Translations under genes and position numbers: made by a program
Part shown: positions 26,123-33,669 of the stretch, in pieces
Layout: each line of letters opens with the position of its first letter
Position numbering within the stretch: position 1 is the first letter of the stretch
Source of the DNA: Mycobacterium avium subsp. avium
GTDB taxonomy: Bacteria > Actinomycetota > Actinomycetes > Mycobacteriales > Mycobacteriaceae
Assembly: GCF_009741445.1 (NCBI RefSeq)
Contig: NZ_CP046507.1
Location: 3,224,001 to 3,288,000, forward strand
Direction of reading: 5' to 3'
DNA: 64,000 bases
Notes under the pieces: generated by a model
Seen by the model: only the letters and a program-made list of their open reading frames with translations
Told to the model about the DNA's origin: nothing
Database searches by the model: none

Positions 26123-27219
26123 ACCTCGAACTCACCGACGAACAGGTGGCGCTGCGCGACACCACGCGGCGCTTCCTCGCCGAGAAGGCCCCGATCGCAC
26201 ACCACGTGCGCCGGCTGCTCGACGACCCGACCGGGATCGAGCCGGCGGTATGGCGCGGCCTGGCCGACCTGGGCTGCACCGGGCTGCTGGTGCCCGAACA
26301 ACACGGCGGGGCGGGCATGACGATGGTCGAGGCCGGGATCGTGGCCGAAGAGCTTGGCGCCGCGCTGTATCCGGGTCCGTGGTTGTCGACGGCGGTGGCC
26401 GCCCCGCGGGCACTGATCCGGCTGTGCGCCGGCGGCGACACCGCCGCCGGGCTGCTGCGCGGCATCGCCGACGGGACCACCCACGTCGCCGTCTGCTTCC
26501 TGGACACCCCGCCCATGGCCGCCACCCGAGAGGGCGAGACCACGGTGCTGCACGGGCAGGCCCGCGCCGTGCCCGATGCCGCGGCCGCCGACGTCCTGCT
26601 GGCTCTGGCCGAAGATGCCGGGGACACAGCGCTTTTCGGGGTGAACACCGGATCGGCCGGGGTTGCGGTCAGGCCCGAACACCACATCGACCCGACCCAC
26701 AAACAGTCGCGGGTCACCTTCGACGCGGCCCCCGCGCGGCGGCTGGCGACGGCGTCGGCGGACGACGTGGCGGCGGTGGTCGACGACGTGCTGATCGCCG
26801 CGTGCGCCGACGCGCTCGGCGCCGCCCGCGCCGTCATGGACCTCGCCGTCGAATATGCCAAGACCCGAACGCAATTCGGTCAGCCGATCGGGTCGTTCCA
26901 GGCCGTCCAGCATCTGTGCGTGGACATGTACGAGACCGTCGAGTTGGCCCGCAGCGGGGTGATCCACGCCCTGTGGGTTAGCGACGCGCCCGACGGCGAT
27001 GAGCGGCATCTGGCCGCGCTGCGGGCGAAGGCGTTCGCCGGGCGACTGGCCGGCGTGGCCGACACCGCTATCCAGGTCTTCGGCGGCATCGGCTACACCT
27101 GGGAGCACGACGCCCACCTCTATCTCAAGCGGTTGCTGGGCTACAGCGCGTTTCTCGGCGGACCCGACCGCTACCTCACCGAAGTCGGTGCGCGCCTTGC
27201 CAAGAGAGGCAGTCCGTGA
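26119..27219 (+). CDS. Acyl-CoA dehydrogenase, smaller subunit of a probable pair
   Basis: A 366-residue acyl-CoA dehydrogenase-fold protein. The N-terminal domain (LTDEQVALRDTTRRFLAEK) and C-terminal block TRTQFGQPIGSFQAVQH and IQVFGGIGYTWEHDAHLYLKR are intact, while the middle beta domain is divergent. That asymmetry relative to its upstream partner suggests that one subunit supplies part of the FAD site and the other the catalytic base. Start overlaps the previous stop (ATGA) and the stop overlaps the next start (TGATG), so the three genes are tightly coupled. Confidence 0.9.
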   Translation: MNLELTDEQVALRDTTRRFLAEKAPIAHHVRRLLDDPTGIEPAVWRGLADLGCTGLLVPEQHGGAGMTMVEAGIVAEELGAALYPGPWLSTAVAAPRALIRLCAGGDTAAGLLRGIADGTTHVAVCFLDTPPMAATREGETTVLHGQARAVPDAAAADVLLALAEDAGDTALFGVNTGSAGVAVRPEHHIDPTHKQSRVTFDAAPARRLATASADDVAAVVDDVLIAACADALGAARAVMDLAVEYAKTRTQFGQPIGSFQAVQHLCVDMYETVELARSGVIHALWVSDAPDGDERHLAALRAKAFAGRLAGVADTAIQVFGGIGYTWEHDAHLYLKRLLGYSAFLGGPDRYLTEVGARLAKRGSP

Positions 27220-27866
27220 TGAATGTCGAGTACCTGCTCACCGCCACGCCGTCGGCGCGCAAGTCGCTGGACCTGGACGCCCCGGTCGAACCCGGCGACA
27301 TCCGCGAGTGCCTGCGCATCGGCCTGCAGGCCGCGAACGGGTCGAACGCGCAGTCGTGGCGCTGGCTGGTGGTCAGCGATCCGGCGCTGCGCGCCCGGAT
27401 CGCCGAGCTGTATCGCGACGCCTATCTGCGGCGGGTCGGCGGACGGTTGCTCGCCGGCCTGATGCCCGCCGGAACACCCGAGAGCCGCATCATGTCGTCG
27501 ACCGAGTGGCTGGTCGAGAACCTGGCCAGGGTGCCCATGCTGGTAATCCCTTGCTACGAGCCTTACTTGCCGCGCATCGACGGCGACGAATCCTTCCACC
27601 TGGCCACGCTGTACGGCTCGATCTTCCCGCCGGTGTGGAACTTTCAGCTGGCCCTGCACACCCGGGGATACGGGACGTGCATCACCACGCTGCATCTGCA
27701 TCACGAAGATCAAGTCGCACAGCTGCTCGGCATTCCGCCGACCTACGTCCAGGGCTGTCTGCTGCCGGTGGGCCGGCTGCGGGCCGGGCGCACCTTCCGG
27801 CCCGCGCGGCGGCGGCCGATCCAGGAAGTGATCGCCTGCGACCGTTGGGACGGGCCGCCGCTCTAG
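27219..27866 (+). CDS. Nitroreductase-family protein
   Basis: A 215-residue protein of the FMN-dependent nitroreductase superfamily: RECLRIGLQAANGSNAQSWRW is the FMN-binding N-terminal motif and LHTRGYGTCITTLHLHHEDQVAQLLGIP the C-terminal dimer/FMN region. Such enzymes reduce nitro groups, quinones, flavins or enones. As third gene of the acyl-CoA dehydrogenase operon it might reduce an unsaturated intermediate or recycle a cofactor; this is inference from position. No transmembrane segment. Confidence 0.85.
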   Translation: MNVEYLLTATPSARKSLDLDAPVEPGDIRECLRIGLQAANGSNAQSWRWLVVSDPALRARIAELYRDAYLRRVGGRLLAGLMPAGTPESRIMSSTEWLVENLARVPMLVIPCYEPYLPRIDGDESFHLATLYGSIFPPVWNFQLALHTRGYGTCITTLHLHHEDQVAQLLGIPPTYVQGCLLPVGRLRAGRTFRPARRRPIQEVIACDRWDGPPL

Positions 27867-27923
27867 GATGGGATTTCGGCGGCTTGTGCAGCGCATTCAC
27901 CGGGTCCGGTCTGATAGCCTCTA

Positions 27924-27935
27924 ACAAAGATTTGG
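27924..27935. promoter_or_regulatory. Regulon operator upstream of the tandem-TetR gene
   Basis: CTAACAAAGATTTGGTTCGG; on the opposite strand it reads CGAACCAAATCTTTGTTAG, matching AACCAAAT-N-TTGTT. It lies about 70 bp upstream of the regulator ATG and 20 bp before a short leader ORF, so autoregulation is likely. Confidence 0.6.
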
Positions 27936-27954
27936 TTCGGCGGAAAGAGGACGA

Positions 27955-28002
27955 ATGCGTATGGTCACGCACCCGCAGTCGTCCGGATCTGCACACCGCT
28001 GA
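27955..28002 (+). CDS. Possible 15-residue leader ORF before the TetR gene
   Basis: ATG at 27955 follows AGAGGA at 4 nt spacing and reads MRMVTHPQSSGSAHR, ending TGA two bases before the regulator ATG. The regulator itself lacks a ribosome site, so terminating ribosomes may re-initiate on it. The composition has no obvious attenuator logic. Confidence 0.3.
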   Translation: MRMVTHPQSSGSAHR

Positions 28003-28004
28003 CC

Positions 28005-29294
28005 ATGGCGAAAGCCGAGTCGCTCCGAACCGGCAGCACCGCCGATTCCCCGACGCGCCGGGCCGAGATCCTGGCCACCGCCGCGTCCCTGATCGCGTCC
28101 TCGGGCCTGCGAACGTCGTTGCAGGAGATCGCCGATGCCGCCGGCATCCTTCCCGGCAGCCTCTATCACCACTTCGAGTCCAAAGAGGCCATCCTCGTCG
28201 AGCTGATCCGCCGCTACCAAGACGATCTGGAGCGGATCGGCCGGACCGCCCAGGCCAGGTTGGACGAACCCGACTCGCGTCCGGTCCCGGAGCAGATCAT
28301 CGAGCTCGGCTCGGCGATCGCCAACTGCGCCGTCGAGCACCGCGCCGCCCTGCAGATGTCGTTCTACGAGGGGCCGGGCACCGACCCGGAGCTGACCAAG
28401 CTGACCCGGCAGCGGCCGGTGGCCATCCAGGAGGCGATGCTGCAGACGCTGCGCGCCGGCCGGTGGAGCGGCTACATCAAACCCGACATCGACCTGCCCA
28501 CGCTGGCCGACCGCATCTGCCAAACCATGCTGCAGGTCGGTCTCGACGTCATGCGGCACACCGCATCCGCCGACCAGGTCGCCGAACTGCTGTGCCGAAT
28601 CATCTTGCAGGGCTTGGCAAGCCGGCCGCCCAGCGACGCCGCGCTGGACCGGTCGAAGGCCTTCGTCGCCGCCAACGAGGTGATCGAAACCTGGTCCGAC
28701 GACAGCGACGCCGATCCCGGTGACAAAGCGGCGCTGGTGCGCGCGGTGGCACGCGCCGAATTCGGCCGCCGCGGTTATGAAGTCACCACCATCAGGGACA
28801 TCGCGGCGGCGGCCGGCCTGGGCACCGGAACGGTGTATCGGGTGATCGGGTCCAAGGACGAGCTGCTGGACTCGATCATGCGCTCCTTCGGCAAGAAGGT
28901 GGAGGCGGGATGGGTCAGCGTGCTGCGCTCCGACGCCACACCCACCGAGAAGCTGGACGCGTTGAGCTGGGTCAACGTCAACGCGCTGGACCAGTTCTCC
29001 GACGAATTCCGGATCCAGCTCGCCTGGATGCGGCTCTCTCCCCCGACGGCCAACCCGGGCTGGTCCTACGCCACCCGCCTGCGGCAGATGAAATCGCTGC
29101 TCTCCGAAGGGCTCCGGACGGGTGAGATCGCCATCGCCGCGCCGTCCACCGCGATGCTGGCGCGCTGCCTGATCGCCCTGCAGTGGATACCGGAGAACAT
29201 CCTCGCCGAGATCGGCAAACGCCCAGCTCTGCTGCATGTCCGCGACACCGTTTTGCGTGGCGTGGCGGTCCGCGGCGCCGCCGTCGACAACTAG
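28005..29294 (+). CDS. Transcriptional regulator with two TetR domains (Mce3R-like architecture)
   Basis: A 429-residue protein with two complete TetR units. The first DNA-binding helix-turn-helix is at about residues 18-64 (TSLQEIADAAGILPGSLYHHF), followed by a ligand domain. A second HTH at about 243-290 (TTIRDIAAAAGLGTGTVYRV) has its own ligand domain. Mce3R of M. tuberculosis is the known example of such a tandem TetR and represses lipid and sterol-ring genes; sequence identity to it was not tested. A single chain with two unequal HTHs would suit the slightly asymmetric AACCAAAT/TTGTT sites found around the island. It is probably a repressor released by an acyl-CoA or steroid. Confidence 0.88.
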   Translation: MAKAESLRTGSTADSPTRRAEILATAASLIASSGLRTSLQEIADAAGILPGSLYHHFESKEAILVELIRRYQDDLERIGRTAQARLDEPDSRPVPEQIIELGSAIANCAVEHRAALQMSFYEGPGTDPELTKLTRQRPVAIQEAMLQTLRAGRWSGYIKPDIDLPTLADRICQTMLQVGLDVMRHTASADQVAELLCRIILQGLASRPPSDAALDRSKAFVAANEVIETWSDDSDADPGDKAALVRAVARAEFGRRGYEVTTIRDIAAAAGLGTGTVYRVIGSKDELLDSIMRSFGKKVEAGWVSVLRSDATPTEKLDALSWVNVNALDQFSDEFRIQLAWMRLSPPTANPGWSYATRLRQMKSLLSEGLRTGEIAIAAPSTAMLARCLIALQWIPENILAEIGKRPALLHVRDTVLRGVAVRGAAVDN

Positions 29295-29327
29295 GTCGAC
29301 AACTCGGTCGATATCTAGGTATTGAAA

Positions 29328-29339
29328 CCAAATAACCGT
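29328..29339. promoter_or_regulatory. Degenerate regulon operator upstream of the SDR
   Basis: GAAACCAAATAACCGTTCC (core CCAA-ATAA-CCGT), 57 bp before the SDR ATG. The left half is perfect and the right half weak, so this is the least certain of the AT-rich copies. Confidence 0.45.
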
Positions 29340-29396
29340 TCCCCATACAGTTGGGCAATTAGAATCGGGTTAGCGATTAACGAGAAGGGGATTTCC

Positions 29397-30239
29397 ATGA
29401 CGATTGTCGATCGGCTGCGCTACGACGGCAAGCGCGCGCTGGTGGTCGGTGGCGCGACCGGCATGGGCGCCGCGGCGGCCAAATCCGCGGCCGAGCTGGG
29501 CGCCGAGGTCATCGTGCTGGACTACGCCCCGGTGACCTACGACGTCGCCAAGTCCATCCAGGTCGACCTGCGCGATCCCGCGTCCATCGACGCCGCGCTC
29601 GAGCAGCTCGACGGCCCGGTGCACGCGGTGTTCTCGGCCGCCGGCATCGCCGAGGGCACCACCGACCTGATGGCGATCAACTTCCTCGGACACCGCTACC
29701 TGATCGAGCGGCTGCTGGAACGCAACCAGCTGCCGTCGGGCTCGGCGATCTGCTTCATCTCCTCGGTCGCGGGCATGGGGTGGGAGAACGACCTGGACCT
29801 GCTGAACGAGTTCCTGGCCACCCCGGACTTCGCGACGGCGCAGGAATGGGTCAAGGCACACGAGCCGGAAGGCATCATCCACTACGGCTTCTCCAAGAAG
29901 GTCGTCAACGCCTACGTGGCAACCCAGGGCTATCCGCTGCTGAAGAAGGGCATCCGGATCAACGCGATCTGCCCCGGTCCCACCGACACCCCGCTGGCCC
30001 AGGCCAACGCCGACCTGTGGCTCACCTTCGCCCAGGACTACCGCGACGAGACCGGGTCCAAGGTGCACACGCCCGAACAGATGGGCGACGTGATGGCGTT
30101 CCTCAACAGCGCCGCCGCCTTCGGCATCAACGGGATCACGCTGCTGGTCGACTACGGCCACACCATGGCGTCGCTGACCGGCGCCTACCCGCCGGGCAAG
30201 CCGATCATCGACATCATCATGGGCCGCGTGAAGCTCTGA
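29397..30239 (+). CDS. SDR family oxidoreductase (3alpha-HSD/carveol dehydrogenase-like)
   Basis: A 280-residue SDR. VVGGATGMGAAAAKSA (about residues 16-31) is the nucleotide loop, DYAPV follows strand 2, CFISSVAG gives the Ser and HYGFSKKVVNAY the Tyr-Lys pair. The shortened central region with VDLRDPASIDAAL resembles bacterial 3alpha-hydroxysteroid dehydrogenases. It starts after a GAAGGGG ribosome site. It follows the tandem-TetR regulator and is preceded by a degenerate copy of the presumed operator, so it probably belongs to the same pathway. Confidence 0.88.
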   Translation: MTIVDRLRYDGKRALVVGGATGMGAAAAKSAAELGAEVIVLDYAPVTYDVAKSIQVDLRDPASIDAALEQLDGPVHAVFSAAGIAEGTTDLMAINFLGHRYLIERLLERNQLPSGSAICFISSVAGMGWENDLDLLNEFLATPDFATAQEWVKAHEPEGIIHYGFSKKVVNAYVATQGYPLLKKGIRINAICPGPTDTPLAQANADLWLTFAQDYRDETGSKVHTPEQMGDVMAFLNSAAAFGINGITLLVDYGHTMASLTGAYPPGKPIIDIIMGRVKL

Positions 30240-30264
30240 CCGGGCCGGCGTAGCGTCGGCTGTC

Positions 30265-30906
30265 ATGGCACGAGGCGTGATCGTCGGCGGCCACGGCAAG
30301 GTCGCGTTGCAGCTGTCCGCCATCCTGACGCAGCGCGGCGACGCGGTGACTTCGCTGTTCCGCAATCCCGATCACGCCGACGACGTCGCCGCCACCGGCG
30401 CCAAGCCGGTGGTGGCCGACATCGAGAGGCTGGACACCGACGCGCTGGCCGGCCTGCTGGCCGGGCACGACGCCGTGGTCTTCTCCGCGGGGGCCGGCGG
30501 CGGCAACCCGGCCCGCACGTATGCCGTCGACCGCGACGCGGCGATCCGGGTGGTCGACGCCGCCGCCCGGTCGGGAGTGAAACGGTTCGTGATGGTGTCC
30601 TACTTTGGCGCCGGCCCCGATCATGGTGTGCCCCAAGACGATCCGTTCTTTCCCTACGCGGAGTCCAAGGCCGCGGCCGACGCCCACCTGCGGGCCAGCG
30701 ACCTGGACTGGACGATCCTGGGGCCGGGCCGGCTCACCCTGGACCCGCCCACCGGCCGCATCGCCGTCGGGCGCGGCAAGGGCGAGGTCTCGCGCGCCGA
30801 CGTCGCAAGCGTCGCCGCCGCCGCCCTCGCCGACGACTCGACGATCCGGCGCACCATCGACTTCAACAACGGTGACGTGCCGATCGCCGTCGCACTGGCC
30901 GGCTGA
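30265..30906 (+). CDS. NAD(P)H-binding atypical SDR
   Basis: A 213-residue NAD(P)-binding protein of the NmrA/YwnB-like group. It starts MARGVIVGGHGKVALQL, a GxxGxxA variant of the nucleotide loop, has MVSYFGAGPD and an FPYAESKAAADAHLRAS segment where the SDR Tyr-Lys sits, and ends after LADDSTIRRTIDFNNGD. Short proteins of this group are often flavin or biliverdin reductase-like. It starts 25 bp after the preceding SDR and is probably co-transcribed. The metE riboswitch begins about 30 bp downstream. Confidence 0.85.
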   Translation: MARGVIVGGHGKVALQLSAILTQRGDAVTSLFRNPDHADDVAATGAKPVVADIERLDTDALAGLLAGHDAVVFSAGAGGGNPARTYAVDRDAAIRVVDAAARSGVKRFVMVSYFGAGPDHGVPQDDPFFPYAESKAAADAHLRASDLDWTILGPGRLTLDPPTGRIAVGRGKGEVSRADVASVAAAALADDSTIRRTIDFNNGDVPIAVALAG

Positions 30907-30938
30907 GCCCGCCCGGCGGCGCGGTAAGCTGCGCTACG

Positions 30939-31203
30939 CAGCTGGTCTGCTCGCGTCGCAACCGCGCCGTGAGCATCGAGCGAAGCAACGTTAGTAACGC
31001 TTCGTAAGAGGGAACCCGGTGAGAATCCGGGACTGTCCCGCAACGGTATGCAGGAACGACCGCCGTCACCAGCACTGGTCGCAAGACTGGGAAGCGACGG
31101 CCACTAGGAACTGCCCGGCTCCTCGGCGGCCCTTCGGGACCGCATCGTCGGCCGGGCACGCACCATCCGGTGCGCGCCTGCGAGTCCGGAGACCTGCCAG
31201 CTG
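30939..31203 (+). ncRNA. Cobalamin riboswitch upstream of metE
   Basis: The conserved core GAGGGAACCCGGTGAGAATC, GGACTGTCCCGCAACGGTA and ACTGGGAAGC is present, and the B12 box reads GTCCGGAGACCTGCC (31184-31198). A closing stem pairs CAGCTGG (30939-30945) with CCAGCTG (31197-31203). M. tuberculosis metE is known to be repressed by B12 through such an element. The 150-nt stretch to the start codon holds GC-rich inverted repeats, including GCCGA/TCGGC at 31290-31303, that could form the expression platform. Confidence 0.93.
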
Positions 31204-31351
31204 TGCCGGGCGCGCCGCGTCCGGCGGCTCATCGCCTCGTGGAATGGGCGTTTGGCTGCAGCCGTTGCGGTCGGTACCGGGTACCCACCGCCGACGGGTC
31301 GGCTGCACGTCCGCGGGCGGTGACCACCACGCCGATTGAAGGACGAATATC

Positions 31352-33622
31352 GTGACCCCTCAAGCATTCACCGCAACGGTTGTCGGATCGCCGCGCATCG
31401 GCCCGAAGCGCGAACTCAAGCGCGCCACCGAGGGCTACTGGGCCGGCCGCACCGGTCGCGCCGAGCTCGAAAAGGTGGCCGCGACGCTGCGCCGCGACAC
31501 CTGGGCGGGCCTGGCGGCCGCCGGCCTGGACTCGGTGCCGGTGAACACCTTCTCCTATTACGACCAGATGCTCGACACCGCGGTGATGCTCGACGCGCTG
31601 CCGGAGCGGGCCCGGCAGGTGTCCGACGACCTGGATCGCTACTTCGCCGCCGCCCGCGGCAACTCCGACGTCGCACCGCTGGAGATGACCAAGTGGTTCG
31701 ACACCAACTACCACTACATCGTCCCCGAGATCGCGCCCACCACCAAGTTCGCGCTGAACCCCGACAAGGTGCTTTCGGATCTGAAAGAAGCTCTGGCACA
31801 AGGTATTCCGGCCCGGCCTGTGGTCATCGGGCCGATCACCTTCCTGCTGCTCAGCAAGGGCGTCGACGGGGCGGGCGCCCCCATCGAGCGGCTCGAGGAG
31901 TTGGTGCCGATCTACGCCGAGCTGCTGTCGCTGCTCGCCGACAACGGGGCGCAGTGGGTGCAGCTCGACGAGCCGGCGCTGGTGACCGACATGTGCGCCG
32001 ACGCGCCCGCCCTGGCCGAGGCGGTCTACAACAAGCTGGGCTCGGCGAGCAACCGGCCGGCCATCTACGTCGCCACCTACTTCGGTGACCCGGGGGCGTC
32101 GCTGGCCGGGCTGGCCCGCACGCCTGTCGAGGCGATCGGCGTCGACCTGGTGTACGGCCCCGACACCGCCGTCGCCGCCGTGCCCGAGCTGGCCGGCAAA
32201 ACCGTGGTGGCCGGCGTGGTCGACGGCCGCAACGTGTGGCGCACCGACCTGGCGGCGGCGCTGGACAAGCTGACCACGCTGCTGGGTTCGGCAGCGCGCG
32301 TTGCGGTTTCGACGTCGTGCTCCACGCTGCACGTGCCCTACTCGCTGGAGCCGGAGACCGACCTGGACGACGCGCTGCGCAGCTGGCTGGCGTTCGGGCG
32401 GGAGAAGGTCGCCGAGGTGGTGACGCTGGCGCGTGCCCTGCGCGACGGGCGCGAGGCCGTCGCCGACGAGATCGCGGCGTCCAACGCGGCCGTCGCCTCC
32501 CGCAAGAGCGACCCCCGCCTGCACAACGACCGCGTCCGGGCCCGCATCGACTCGATCGTCGCGTCGGGTTCGCACCGCGGCGACCCGGCCCAGCGCCGCG
32601 CCAGCCAGGACGCCCGGCTGCACCTGCCCCCGCTGCCCACCACGACCATCGGCTCCTACCCGCAGACCTCGGCAATCCGCAAGGCGCGTGCGGCATTACG
32701 GTCCGGCGAGATCGACCAGGCCGAGTACGAGAGGCGGATGAAAAAGGAGATCGCCGACGTCATCACGTTGCAGGAGCAGCTCGGCCTCGACGTGTTGGTG
32801 CACGGCGAGCCGGAGCGCAACGACATGGTGCAGTACTTCGCCGAGCAGTTGGAGGGCTTCTTCGCCACGCAGAACGGCTGGGTGCAGTCCTACGGCAGCC
32901 GCTGCGTGCGGCCGCCGATCCTGTACGGCGATGTGGTGCGCACCCACCCGATGACCGTCGAGTGGATCACCTACGCGCAGTCGCTGACCGACAAGCCGGT
33001 GAAGGGCATGCTCACCGGGCCGGTGACGATCCTGGCGTGGTCGTTCGTCCGCGACGACCAGCCGCTGGCCGACACCGCCAACCAGGTGGCTCTGGCCATC
33101 CGCGACGAGACGGTGGACCTGCAGGCGGCGGGCATCGCGGTCATCCAGGTCGACGAGCCGGCGCTGCGCGAGCTGTTGCCGCTGCGCCGGGCCGATCAGG
33201 AGGAGTATTTGCGTTGGGCCGTAGGCGCTTTCCGGCTGGCCACCTCCGGGGTCGCCGACTCGACCCAGATCCACACCCATCTGTGCTACTCGGAGTTCGG
33301 TGAGGTGATCGGGGCGATCGCCGACCTGGACGCCGACGTGACCTCCCTGGAGGCCGCCCGCTCGCACATGGAGGTGCTCGACGACCTGAACGCGGTCGGC
33401 TTCTCCAACAGCGTCGGGCCGGGTGTCTACGACATCCACTCGCCGCGGGTGCCGAGCACCGCCGAGATCGCCGAGTCGTTGCGCGCGGCGCTGCGGGCGG
33501 TGCCGGCCGAACGGTTGTGGGTCAACCCCGACTGCGGGCTCAAGACCCGCAACCCCGACGAGGTGAGCGCGTCGCTGAAGAACATGGTCGCCGCGGCCCA
33601 CGAGGTTCGGGCCGGGGTCTGA
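31352..33622 (+). CDS. metE: Cobalamin-independent methionine synthase
   Basis: A 756-residue MetE that transfers a methyl group from 5-methyltetrahydrofolate (polyglutamate) to homocysteine. It has two barrels; the C-terminal catalytic one begins at [12 protein letters not shown] and holds the zinc ligands His and Cys in [10 protein letters not shown], the Glu region and the final Cys in [11 protein letters not shown]. The GTG start follows GAAGGACG. Control is by the upstream cobalamin riboswitch: when B12 is present the B12-dependent MetH can replace it. A strong terminator follows the stop. Confidence 0.97.
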   Translation: MTPQAFTATVVGSPRIGPKRELKRATEGYWAGRTGRAELEKVAATLRRDTWAGLAAAGLDSVPVNTFSYYDQMLDTAVMLDALPERARQVSDDLDRYFAAARGNSDVAPLEMTKWFDTNYHYIVPEIAPTTKFALNPDKVLSDLKEALAQGIPARPVVIGPITFLLLSKGVDGAGAPIERLEELVPIYAELLSLLADNGAQWVQLDEPALVTDMCADAPALAEAVYNKLGSASNRPAIYVATYFGDPGASLAGLARTPVEAIGVDLVYGPDTAVAAVPELAGKTVVAGVVDGRNVWRTDLAAALDKLTTLLGSAARVAVSTSCSTLHVPYSLEPETDLDDALRSWLAFGREKVAEVVTLARALRDGREAVADEIAASNAAVASRKSDPRLHNDRVRARIDSIVASGSHRGDPAQRRASQDARLHLPPLPTTTIGSYPQTSAIRKARAALRSGEIDQAEYERRMKKEIADVITLQEQLGLDVLVHGEPERNDMVQYFAEQLEGFFATQNGWVQSYGSRCVRPPILYGDVVRTHPMTVEWITYAQSLTDKPVKGMLTGPVTILAWSFVRDDQPLADTANQVALAIRDETVDLQAAGIAVIQVDEPALRELLPLRRADQEEYLRWAVGAFRLATSGVADSTQIHTHLCYSEFGEVIGAIADLDADVTSLEAARSHMEVLDDLNAVGFSNSVGPGVYDIHSPRVPSTAEIAESLRAALRAVPAERLWVNPDCGLKTRNPDEVSASLKNMVAAAHEVRAGV

Positions 33623-33630
33623 GCCGCCGA

Positions 33631-33662
33631 GCCCGAGCGTCACGCCAGCGTGACGCTCGGGC
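33631..33662. terminator. metE terminator with a second inverted repeat
   Basis: A perfect 14-bp stem GCCCGAGCGTCACG / CGTGACGCTCGGGC with loop CCAG, 8 bp after the metE stop. A shorter copy (GCGTCACG-CTGG-CGTGACGC, 33667-33686) follows at once and overlaps the 3' end of the convergent gene, so the block CGTGACGCTCGG occurs twice in direct orientation. Confidence 0.8.
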
Positions 33663-33669
33663 TTCGGCG

